From Ruminiclostridium sp. (GTDB lineage: Bacteria > Bacillota > Clostridia > Oscillospirales > Ruminococcaceae), in the NCBI GenBank assembly GCA_017942025.1, contig JAGAVH010000046.1, positions 27,459-91,458 of the forward strand: a stretch of 64,000 nucleotides of DNA. The letters run 5' to 3'. This document shows positions 15,700 through 23,080 of this stretch, piece after piece; the first letter of the stretch is position 1, and each line of letters begins with the position of its first letter. A program made the translations under genes and the position numbers. The notes beneath the pieces are model-generated. The model saw only the letters and a list, made by a program, of their open reading frames with translations, had not been told where the DNA came from and did no database searches.

Positions 15700-18036
15700 T
15701 TTCTGTTCTCCTTTTTCTTCCTTCATTGTTTTATTTTCTTCCGTCTTAGTAAAGCCTGATGGCTTCCACAGACGTAATCTTAACGAATTTGATACTACAC
15801 AGAACGAGCTTAAACTCATTGCCGCTGCGGCTATCATAGGGTTTAATGTCAGTCCCAGCAAGGGGTAAAGAACACCTGCCGCTATCGGTATTCCTACCAC
15901 ATTGTAGATAAACGCCCAGAAAAGATTCTGCTTTATATTTCTCATTACCCTTTTTGAAAGGGATACTGCATCCGAAACAGAAGTGAGCTCACCGCTCATA
16001 AGAACGATGTCTGCACAGTCTATTGCGATATCTGTGCTTGCACCTACTGCGATACCGACTGTAGCGGTAGTGAGAGCAGGCGCATCATTTATTCCGTCGC
16101 CGACCATTGCCACAACCTTACCGTCTGATGTAAGCTTACCTATAATTTCTGATTTCTCGCCCGGCATAAGAGAGCTTCTGACATCATCTATGCCTGCCGC
16201 ATCAGCTATATTCTGTGCTGTCTGTTTGTTATCACCTGTCAGCATAAGAGTTTTTATATTCATAGATTGAAGACGCGATACAGCCTCTTTTCCGCTTTCC
16301 TTTATAGTGTCAGCTACCGCAATAAGACCAAGAACTTTATTTTCATCAGAAAGGATCAGTACAGTCTTTCCGCTTTTGGAAAGGTTGGCAATATCTTTTT
16401 CTACATCCTTCAGGGATATATTATTATCTGAATGAAGTTTCTCATTGCCAAGGAAATATCTTGTATTGTTGATCTCTGCCGCAATTCCCTTGCCGATAAT
16501 TGTTTTATAATTATCTACCTCGTCAGGCTTTACAGAAAAGGTTTCTGCCTTATCCATCACCGCACGTGCTAAAGGATGCTCGGAGCCGTTTTCGAGGCTT
16601 GCCGCTAATCTGACAAGCTCCTTTTCTGATTTTCCATAAGTAATTATGTCCGTTACAGAGGGCTGTCCCTTTGTAATAGTACCTGTCTTATCAAAAGCGA
16701 CAATCTCTGTCTTACCTGCTATTTCGAGAGCTCCTGCGGATTTTATCAGTATTCCGTTTTTTGCCGCCGTTCCTGTTCCTACCATTATTGCAACAGGTGT
16801 AGCCAGACCAAGAGCACAGGGACAGGATATTACAAGCACCGCTATACCGCGCGATAATGCAAATTCGGGACTCTGTCCGCATAGCATCCATATAATAAAG
16901 GTTATTACCGCTATAGTCATTACAACCGGAACGAATATTCCGCTTATTTTATTTGCAACCCTTGCTATAGGCGCTTTGGTTGCAGACGCCTCCTCCACAA
17001 GTCTTATAATCTGAGAGAGTGTGGTATCTTCACCCGTCTTCTGCACCTGCATTTCAAAGTACCCGCCTGTATTTACAGTTGCGCATATAACCTTATCGCC
17101 GACTGTTTTTTCAACGGGAATGCTTTCGCCGGTTATAGCGGATTCATTAAGACTGCCACTGCCCTTTATTATTTCACCGTCTGCCGCCACCGCTTCTCCC
17201 GCTTTGACAACAAGAATATCCCCGACAATTATCTCTTCGGCGGGAATGACCATTGTTTCGTTATTGCGGATGACTGTCGCGGTTTTAGGAGCCAGATCCA
17301 TAAGCTCTGCCACGGCGTCGGTGGTTTTCTTTTTTGATCTTGCCTCTAGGGTTTTGCCAAGAGTTATGAGCGTGAGTATCATCGCAGAACCCTCAAAATA
17401 AAGGTCCATCGAATATTTATCCACCATAGCCATATCGCCGCTGCCTAATCCGTAGCCTATACGGTAAATTGCAAAAACGCCGTATATGAATGCCGCAGAT
17501 GAGCCTGTAGCTATAAGGGTATCCATATTGGGCGCACCACGGAACAGCGATTTAAATCCATTTATAAAATAATTTCTGTTTATATATATTACAGGAAGGC
17601 ATAATAAAAGCTGAGTAAAGGCATAAGTTATAGCATTTTCTCTGCCTGTCATAAAGGGAAACTGAGGAAGTCCCAGCATTCGTCCCATAGAGATATAAAA
17701 CAGCGGAAGAAGAAAAACGAGTGAAGCTATAAAACGTCTCAGCATAGCCTTTACCGTATCATTTTCTGCAGTAGACTCCGTTTTCTTCTGCGATGACTTT
17801 CCCTTGACCGTTGCTCCATAACCGGCTTTTTCTATTGCTCTTATTATGTCCTCGGATTTTTCACAGCTCTCTGCCTCGCAGGTCATAGAATTCTTCAGAA
17901 GATTAACCGAAATATTTTCTACACCATCCACGCTGTTGACCGCTTTTTCTACTCTCGCTGAGCATGCGGCACAGGTCATACCCGATATATCAAAAGATAA
18001 TTTTTCCAAGCTCTTTTCCCTTTCCTTAAACGGCAT
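15502..18036 (-). CDS. copA: Copper-translocating P1B-type ATPase with C-terminal CopZ domain
   Basis: The 844-aa protein has an N-terminal heavy-metal domain with GMTCAACSARVE (C22, C25). P-type ATPase landmarks follow: TGES actuator motif, CPC in ISCPCALGLATP (about residues 404-406), DKTGTIT (Asp about 448), HP in GSEHPLARAV, and MVGDGINDAPAL. The CPC, N and YN/MxxS features of helices 7 and 8 fit Cu(I) export. After the last helix (LRLRLW), a charged linker joins a second complete heavy-metal domain with GMMCGHC (C791, C794), equivalent to a whole CopZ chaperone. That domain has its own Shine-Dalgarno and ATG (see 15502-15699). The start is uncertain: TTG at 18009 has a better ribosome binding site than ATG at 18036. 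Confidence 0.94.
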   Translation of the reverse strand: MPFKEREKSLEKLSFDISGMTCAACSARVEKAVNSVDGVENISVNLLKNSMTCEAESCEKSEDIIRAIEKAGYGATVKGKSSQKKTESTAENDTVKAMLRRFIASLVFLLPLFYISMGRMLGLPQFPFMTGRENAITYAFTQLLLCLPVIYINRNYFINGFKSLFRGAPNMDTLIATGSSAAFIYGVFAIYRIGYGLGSGDMAMVDKYSMDLYFEGSAMILTLITLGKTLEARSKKKTTDAVAELMDLAPKTATVIRNNETMVIPAEEIIVGDILVVKAGEAVAADGEIIKGSGSLNESAITGESIPVEKTVGDKVICATVNTGGYFEMQVQKTGEDTTLSQIIRLVEEASATKAPIARVANKISGIFVPVVMTIAVITFIIWMLCGQSPEFALSRGIAVLVISCPCALGLATPVAIMVGTGTAAKNGILIKSAGALEIAGKTEIVAFDKTGTITKGQPSVTDIITYGKSEKELVRLAASLENGSEHPLARAVMDKAETFSVKPDEVDNYKTIIGKGIAAEINNTRYFLGNEKLHSDNNISLKDVEKDIANLSKSGKTVLILSDENKVLGLIAVADTIKESGKEAVSRLQSMNIKTLMLTGDNKQTAQNIADAAGIDDVRSSLMPGEKSEIIGKLTSDGKVVAMVGDGINDAPALTTATVGIAVGASTDIAIDCADIVLMSGELTSVSDAVSLSKRVMRNIKQNLFWAFIYNVVGIPIAAGVLYPLLGLTLNPMIAAAAMSLSSFCVVSNSLRLRLWKPSGFTKTEENKTMKEEKGEQKMTTIIKVEGMMCGHCKAMVEKVLNAVEGVSATADLENKQAVVEHPESVSVDSLKQIIIDAGYEVL

Positions 18037-18068
18037 ATATAAAACCGCACTTAATTTGTCCGATTTAT

Positions 18069-18098
18069 ATTATACACCTTTTTTAAAGAAATTTCAAG
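18069..18098 (-). promoter_or_regulatory. copA promoter
   Basis: Minus-strand TTGAAA (18098-18093), 18-base spacer, TATAAT (18074-18069). The -35 overlaps the end of the upstream acetyltransferase gene. No clear CsoR or CopY operator was recognised. Confidence 0.6.
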
Positions 18099-18591
18099 AG
18101 CTTATACACTTTTTCATAAAATGGTCATCCATCACATAGCCGTTGCCTATATCGGTACATTCATCCTTAAAGATAGCAAAGCCCCTTTTCTTATAGGCAT
18201 TTATTGCTGTATGGTTGTTCACGTTTACGGTAAGCCAGATATAAGACAGATTATCCTGTCTGCATCTTTCCTCAAGGTATTTCATAACAAAAGAAGCTAT
18301 ACCATTTTGTCTTTGCTCTTTTTTAACGTAAAGCTTGCTTAAAAACAGCGAAGATTCTTCAGGCTTAAAGGCGGTAAAGCCTGCTGTTATGCCGTCGCAG
18401 TCTACAAAATAGTATTCGTAGTTATCATTCTTTAGCTGTTCTGAAATGGCTGTGGGAGATAAAAATTTGTCGGTCATATATTCCACCTGTCCCTGTGACA
18501 GGATATCGCTGTAGCATTCTGACCATATCTCCTTTGCAAGACGGCTCAATTCGTTTATTTCGCTTTCTGATGTAACCCTTATAAGATTCAC
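18094..18591 (-). CDS. GNAT family N-acetyltransferase
   Basis: The 165-aa GNAT enzyme has the motif A loop KKEQRQNGIASFVMKYL (about residues 90-106), preceded by SSLFLSKLYV and followed by WLTVNVNNHTAINAYKKRGF, the usual acetyl-CoA binding and closing helices. The substrate is unknown; the pattern fits amino-group acetylation of small molecules or protein N-termini. It is on the same strand as copA, and its last bases overlap the copA promoter, but no functional tie is evident. Confidence 0.87.
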   Translation of the reverse strand: MNLIRVTSESEINELSRLAKEIWSECYSDILSQGQVEYMTDKFLSPTAISEQLKNDNYEYYFVDCDGITAGFTAFKPEESSLFLSKLYVKKEQRQNGIASFVMKYLEERCRQDNLSYIWLTVNVNNHTAINAYKKRGFAIFKDECTDIGNGYVMDDHFMKKCISS

Positions 18592-18752
18592 TTAAAAACA
18601 CTTCTTTCTCTTGACTTATCCTGATAATTATATTATAATTATACAATGTGGCGCAGTTTATGTCAAGCAAACGCCGCCATAGCTACTCTGTATTTTATTG
18701 TTGTAAAAACAGATAATAGCAAAAGGAATAATAAAACTGAAAGGTATAATAT

Positions 18753-20102
18753 ATGGAAAACAGCACAAACAAGGTTGGCTTCGGAAGCAGGCTGGGCTTT
18801 ATTCTTGCCGCGGCAGGCTCAGCGGTAGGTCTGGGTAATATATGGAGATTCCCTTATCTTGCCGCAAAATACGGCGGAGGTATATTCCTACTTGTTTATC
18901 TCATTCTTACTGTCACCTTCGGCTTTACACTTATGATAACTGAAATATCGATAGGAAGACGAACAGGTAAAAGCGTGCTCGACGCATACGGCGTCGTAAA
19001 CAAGAAATTCAGATTCCTCGGCTTTGCGGCTACCCTCGTTCCGATTATAGTTCTTCCCTACTACTGCGTAATAGGCGGATGGGTAATTAAATATCTTACG
19101 GTATTCGTGAGTATGCAGGGCGAAGCGGCGGCTAATACCGAAGGTTATTTCGGGGCATTTATTTCAAACACTCCTCAGGCAGCAATGTTTTTAGTTATAT
19201 ACGTTCTTCTTACGGCAGGCGTTGTACTTATGGGCGTACAGAAAGGTATCGAAAAGATGAGTAAAATAATGATGCCGATTCTGATATTTATGACTATAGG
19301 TATATCGATATACTCACTCACTGTTGAGGGTGCACTTGAAGGACTCAAATTCTATCTGCTCCCTGACTTTTCACGATTCTCTATCGAAACGATAATTGCC
19401 GCTATGGGACAGCTTTTCTATTCACTTTCCATAGCAATGGGTATAATGATAACCTACGGCTCTTATATGCCTAAATCCGCATCAATCGAAACCTCTACAA
19501 GACAGATTGAATTATTTGATACAGGCGTTGCATTCTTGTCGGGTCTTATGATAATTCCTGCGGTAGTAGCTTTTGCAGGTGGACCCGAGGGCGTCAATGC
19601 AGGTCCAGGACTTATGTTTGAAACTCTGCCTAAGGTGTTTATGTCAATGCCGGGCGGTAATGTAGTAGGTATAGTATTCTTCCTGCTTGTGTCATTAGCA
19701 GCGCTTACTTCATCTATCTCTCTTATGGAAACGATAGTTGCGGCTATAAGTGAAAAGACAAAGCTTAAAAGAAAGATGGCGTGCGTAATAGTTATGATAG
19801 GCGCTATTGCAGTAGGTATGCTTTCCGTTCTGGGCTACAGCGTATGGAAGGATGTCAGAATCCTCGGCAGAGATATGCTTGATTTCTTTGACTTTATAAG
19901 CAACAACGCTATAATGCCTTTAGTAGCAATGTTCACTTGCATTCTTATCGGCTATATTGTTAAAACGAAGTTTGTTGAAGAAGAGATTGAGTCAAGCGGA
20001 GTATTCAAGTCCAAGAAACTTTATCGCGTAATGGTTAAGTTCATCGCTCCTGCTTGTCTTCTTGTAATCTTCATCTGGTCTGTATTTATGCCTGCACTTT
20101 AA
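18753..20102 (+). CDS. Sodium-dependent transporter, neurotransmitter:sodium symporter (NSS/SNF) family
   Basis: The 449-aa polytopic protein starts with the NSS signature GFGSRLGFILAAAGSAVGLGNIWRFPYLAAKYGGG, where the unwound first helix binds Na+ and substrate. GQLFYSLSIAMGIMITYGSY (the sixth-helix region) and a final helix LLVIFIWSVFMPAL also fit LeuT-type bacterial members, and about 11-12 helices are expected. Bacterial NSS proteins import amino acids or related amines with Na+; the substrate is not predictable here. It is a single-gene unit with a strong terminator. Confidence 0.94.
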   Translation: MENSTNKVGFGSRLGFILAAAGSAVGLGNIWRFPYLAAKYGGGIFLLVYLILTVTFGFTLMITEISIGRRTGKSVLDAYGVVNKKFRFLGFAATLVPIIVLPYYCVIGGWVIKYLTVFVSMQGEAAANTEGYFGAFISNTPQAAMFLVIYVLLTAGVVLMGVQKGIEKMSKIMMPILIFMTIGISIYSLTVEGALEGLKFYLLPDFSRFSIETIIAAMGQLFYSLSIAMGIMITYGSYMPKSASIETSTRQIELFDTGVAFLSGLMIIPAVVAFAGGPEGVNAGPGLMFETLPKVFMSMPGGNVVGIVFFLLVSLAALTSSISLMETIVAAISEKTKLKRKMACVIVMIGAIAVGMLSVLGYSVWKDVRILGRDMLDFFDFISNNAIMPLVAMFTCILIGYIVKTKFVEEEIESSGVFKSKKLYRVMVKFIAPACLLVIFIWSVFMPAL

Positions 20103-20110
20103 AAATAATA

Positions 20111-20145
20111 AATCCCGTTTCATATGATATGAAGCGGGATTTTTA
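20111..20145 (+). terminator. Intrinsic terminator of the NSS transporter gene
   Basis: Stem-loop with arms AATCCCG and CGGGATT and an inner TTTCATAT/ATATGAA extension, followed by TTTTT. Confidence 0.88.
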
Positions 20146-20238
20146 ATGTAAAGCTGAACAATTAAATCATCTTGTTTTTGTATAAATTTACATATATCAC
20201 AAATTTTCTGCATAAATATTAAAATTTTTAAAAATAAA

Positions 20239-20267
20239 TTGACTTTTTTATTTGGATATAATATAAT
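20239..20267 (+). promoter_or_regulatory. Promoter of the CmpB-like/HD operon
   Basis: TTGACT (20239-20244), 17-base spacer, TATAAT (20262-20267). Confidence 0.7.
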
Positions 20268-20272
20268 AACAA

Positions 20273-20298
20273 TAGATATTTATGTATTGAAATATCTA
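20273..20298. promoter_or_regulatory. Inverted repeat at the transcription start
   Basis: TAGATATTT (20273-20281) and AAATATCTA (20290-20298) are perfect 9-bp arms separated by 8 bases. They lie directly after the -10 box, as an operator or a 5' hairpin would. Confidence 0.55.
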
Positions 20299-20338
20299 GG
20301 GATAAAACAACCAACGGAAACAAAATCAGGAGAATGTT

Positions 20339-20992
20339 ATGAATTTCGGATTTGAACATTGGTTATTCACCTTCTGCTTTTATTGCATGATAGGTTGGCT
20401 GCAGGAATCTGCAATTGAATCTATATATCATAGAAAACCCGTAAACAGAGGATTTTTAAAAGGTCCTTATATTCCTATATATGGTGTAGGCGGTATCATA
20501 CTGTTGCTTGTCACAACACCCTTCAGAGATAACGGCTTTGTTGTATTCTTTGCCGCAATGATATTCTGTACCATACTTGAGTACTTCACGGGATGGCTTA
20601 TGGAAACCATATTCAATAAGCAGTTCTGGGATTATAGTATGCTGAAGCTTGTATATAAGAACCGTATATCTCTCGTAACCTCGCTTTTCTGGGGTGTCAT
20701 GGGTCTGTTTATGGCTTATGTGGTTTCACATGTGACATTTTTCGCTATAGAACATCTGCCACATCAGTTTATATGTGTTACAGCAATAGTGATTCCACTT
20801 ATTATGACGGTAGACTTCTTTATTGCCGCAAAAAAACAGATAGATATGGAGAGAATAACCAAAACCTTCAGCCTTACAAATATAGGCTCCAGAATAAACG
20901 TAATTTCAAAAATAAGAGAAAGATACAATGATTATAAATACAGCAGAGAAAGAGAAGAATACAACGACAAAGATGAACACCATAAAGACTGA
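20339..20992 (+). CDS. CmpB-like putative ABC transporter permease (PF06541 type)
   Basis: The 217-aa membrane protein starts MNFGFEHWLFTFCFYCMIGWLQESAIESI. It has about five helices and the family blocks KPVNRGFLKGPYIPIYG, ILEYFTGWLMETIFNKQFWDYS and KNRISLVTSLFWGVMGL. A basic, charged tail ends in DKDEHHKD. The family is annotated as ABC-transporter-like (CmpB), but no ATPase is nearby and real function is unknown. The downstream HD-domain gene starts 65 bases before the end of this gene, so the two products are probably made together. Confidence 0.85.
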   Translation: MNFGFEHWLFTFCFYCMIGWLQESAIESIYHRKPVNRGFLKGPYIPIYGVGGIILLLVTTPFRDNGFVVFFAAMIFCTILEYFTGWLMETIFNKQFWDYSMLKLVYKNRISLVTSLFWGVMGLFMAYVVSHVTFFAIEHLPHQFICVTAIVIPLIMTVDFFIAAKKQIDMERITKTFSLTNIGSRINVISKIRERYNDYKYSREREEYNDKDEHHKD

Positions 20993-21461
20993 CAGTGCAA
21001 GTCTTTCTGCAAAAGACAAGGAGTTTATAAAAACAGCCAGAGAGATACTCTCCCACGAAAAAGTAAAGCTTATGAAAAACTTTACCCAGCACGGTGACGT
21101 ATCCTGCTATCAGCACTGTATGATGGTTTGTCTGTATGCTTATATGTACGCAAAGCGTCTTAACATCAGCATTGATGTTAAAGCACTTGTACGAGGAGCA
21201 TTACTCCACGATTTCTTCTTGTACGACTGGCATGACCAGGCATTTACTCCTGATGGACTGCACGGATTTTCTCATCCTGTAACCGCAGAAAGAAATGCAC
21301 GTAACACCTTTCCGCTTACAATGAAGGAAAGAAAGATAATTTACAATCATATGTGGCCGCTTACTCTCACAAAGATTCCTGACAGCAAAGAGGCGTGGCT
21401 TGTTTGTATGGCTGATAAATATTGTTCTCTTAAAGAAACGTTGTTAAAAAAACCATATTAA
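20928..21461 (+). CDS. HD domain-containing phosphohydrolase
   Basis: The 177-aa soluble protein has an HD-type core: HGDVSCYQHCMMVCLYAYMYAKRL, then LVRGALLHDFFLYDWH with the HD pair (about residues 94-95), and HGFSHPVTAERNAR as another metal-ligand region. Such enzymes hydrolyse phosphate esters or nucleotides; this short stand-alone type is common in Clostridia beside the CmpB-like family. The gene overlaps the preceding one by 65 bases. An alternative start at 20973 would drop 15 N-terminal residues of low complexity and is also possible. Confidence 0.85.
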   Translation: MIINTAEKEKNTTTKMNTIKTDSASLSAKDKEFIKTAREILSHEKVKLMKNFTQHGDVSCYQHCMMVCLYAYMYAKRLNISIDVKALVRGALLHDFFLYDWHDQAFTPDGLHGFSHPVTAERNARNTFPLTMKERKIIYNHMWPLTLTKIPDSKEAWLVCMADKYCSLKETLLKKPY

Positions 21462-21467
21462 AAAAAT

Positions 21468-21496
21468 TAACCACCGCGGTTTTACTGCGGTGGTTT
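21468..21496. repeat. 29-bp direct repeat, left copy (hairpin)
   Basis: TAACCACCGCGGTTTTACT... forms a 9-bp stem AACCACCGC/GCGGTGGTT. An identical 29-bp copy lies at 21807-21835. The left copy has only three T bases after the stem, so it may be a weak terminator for the HD gene. Confidence 0.85.
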
Positions 21497-21806
21497 CAGC
21501 GTGTAGACAAAGTCATTGTCTACACGCTGTCAGACGAAGAAAAACGCACGCAGACGAGGAAACCGCCCTGACAGGCGTACAAACGGCAAGGATGCCGTAA
21601 AGCGAACACACAAGGTGCGTCAGGACGACGCACGACAAGGTGTTCGCATAAGGTACAGTTGAGGGGCGGATGACGAAGTAAGCAAAAATGCTTTTAGAGA
21701 GCCGTTTAAGGCTCTCTAAAACTATTATATTGCTATTTCTTGCATAACCACAAATTTGTTGCAAATTACTCGCATTTTTGCGGTGCGTGAGTTTGTCTTC
21801 AGTCTG
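21497..21806. ncRNA. Candidate structured non-coding element between direct repeats
   Basis: No credible gene occupies this stretch. It is a chain of strong hairpins. A 14-bp perfect stem lies at 21497-21510/21516-21529, CGCC/GGCG at 21564-21577, and ACGGCA/TGCCGT at 21583-21598 with loop AGGA. A nested hairpin at 21602-21647 has outer GCGAACAC/GTGTTCGC, inner GTGCGTC/GACGCAC and loop AGGAC, with matched ACAAG internal loops. A 12-bp stem TTTTAGAGAGCC/GGCTCTCTAAAA is at 21692-21721. The density of stems suggests a structured RNA or a palindromic mobile repeat. The strand is uncertain; the minus strand has a TATAAT at 21732-21727. Confidence 0.5.
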
Positions 21807-21835
21807 TAACCACCGCGGTTTTACTGCGGTGGTTT
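21807..21835. repeat. 29-bp direct repeat, right copy (hairpin/terminator)
   Basis: Identical to 21468-21496. Here it is followed by TTTTCTTA and would act as a terminator on the plus strand and, with the AT-rich flank, for the YtxH-like gene on the minus strand. Confidence 0.85.
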
Positions 21836-21855
21836 TCTTATCTGTGTGATTTTAA

Positions 21856-22293
21856 TTAAAGCGCTTCTGAGCCTGCTTCGGGTTCTTCAAGCACTTCTTC
21901 AGTAAACTCATCATCGGGAGTATATCCGAAATTCTCCGATTCGTCTTCTTCATCGTAGAAATCAACCTCTGCGCCCTTGCCTGCTGTTACTATTCTTTCC
22001 TTCAGATTGTTGAGCTCATCCTTGAATCCGCTTGTAGTGGATCTTGCTTTTCTTGCAATATCAGAGCCTTTTTCCTTTCCTGTTTCAACTATTTTGCTTA
22101 TATTCTTTGACAGCTTTTCGCTTCCGGTCTTGACTGCGTCTGCACAATATTCTGAAGCTGTGCGGAATTTTTCTGTACAGTTGTCTTTAACATCAGATAC
22201 TAAATCGGGATTTTCTTCCATCAGCTTTTTACCAAGAATATAACCTGTGCCTACCGCCGCCGCAATACCGATAAATGCCCATAATTTGCTCAT
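21856..22293 (-). CDS. YtxH-like small membrane-anchored protein
   Basis: The 145-aa protein has one N-terminal helix (LWAFIGIAAAVGTGYILGKKLM) with a glycine-rich turn, typical of YtxH-domain proteins. A long amphipathic, lysine- and glutamate-rich helical region (about residues 30-105) and an acidic tail DFYDEEDESENFGYTPDDEFTEE follow. Some YtxH-type proteins are stress-induced or associate with membranes and phage or envelope functions; a specific role cannot be given. It is a single gene facing the structured repeat element. Confidence 0.7.
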   Translation of the reverse strand: MSKLWAFIGIAAAVGTGYILGKKLMEENPDLVSDVKDNCTEKFRTASEYCADAVKTGSEKLSKNISKIVETGKEKGSDIARKARSTTSGFKDELNNLKERIVTAGKGAEVDFYDEEDESENFGYTPDDEFTEEVLEEPEAGSEAL

Positions 22294-22389
22294 AACCTTG
22301 TACCTTGCCTTTCGTGAATGATTCTTTTTCCTGAAATTTCAGGTGCTATATATAGTATAAACCAATTTCTTTAAAAAGTAAAGATGTTT

Positions 22390-23061
22390 TTAGGAATTTA
22401 TAGCCTCTAATCTGTAAATCGGGAAACCCGCCTCAGAAAAACGCTTTTCATATTCTGTAACTATATTTCCTTCAAAGGAGCTGTTATGAAGGTCAAGACT
22501 GATATTACGGAGTCTGAAGCCGCACTCAGAGAAGCTTTCGATGGAAAATTCGAAGAGCTTCATATTGTCTGTTTTCTGGTGTATTTCTCCGCCTTCTACA
22601 AGGATTCTTTTATATATATTCAGAAATCCGCTGTGTGTAAGGCGGTGTTTTTTATAGGTTTCTTTAGGATAAGGACAACTGAAATTGAGGTAGATTCTTT
22701 CTACCGATTTTTCAGGGAAGAACTTTTCAAGATATTCAGCCTTTCCCATCAGGAATTTGAGATTGGGCAGTTCTGCTTCTTTCGCCTGCTCCATTGCGCT
22801 GACAATAACATTACGTGCCATTTCAACCGCAATGTAATTGATATCAGGGTTTCTTTTTGCCGCCTCAACTACAAATCCGCCCTTCCCACAGCCTACCTCC
22901 AGATGTATCGGATTGTTATTGCCGAATATCTTCATTGTATCAAGAGTACACTGCTGTGTTTCTCCTCTTGCTTCTGCGGCATAATCAACAAGCCAGCCCA
23001 AGTTCACCGAGGAGCAATCTTCAATACGCTCTTCAAGATGCTTTTTTCTTCTCATTCTCAT
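22390..23061 (-). CDS. trmB: tRNA (guanine-N7-)-methyltransferase TrmB
   Basis: The 223-aa enzyme has the SAM-binding motif LEVGCGKGGFVVEAA (GCGKG at 57-61), IAVEMARNVIV with the acidic residue contacting the SAM ribose (E80), and the C-terminal TEYEKRFSEAGFPIYRLEA block conserved in TrmB. It makes m7G46 in tRNA variable loops. The usual catalytic motif NF(P/S)DPWPK reads NFSCPYPK here, so the conserved Asp is Cys129 and Trp is Tyr. The gene is 19 bp downstream of the EpsG-like gene. The start MRMRRKKHLEERI fits the basic N-terminus of the family. Confidence 0.9.
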   Translation of the reverse strand: MRMRRKKHLEERIEDCSSVNLGWLVDYAAEARGETQQCTLDTMKIFGNNNPIHLEVGCGKGGFVVEAAKRNPDINYIAVEMARNVIVSAMEQAKEAELPNLKFLMGKAEYLEKFFPEKSVERIYLNFSCPYPKETYKKHRLTHSGFLNIYKRILVEGGEIHQKTDNMKLFEFSIESFSECGFRLRNISLDLHNSSFEGNIVTEYEKRFSEAGFPIYRLEAINS

Positions 23062-23080
23062 AGTTTTGTATCTCCTGATG

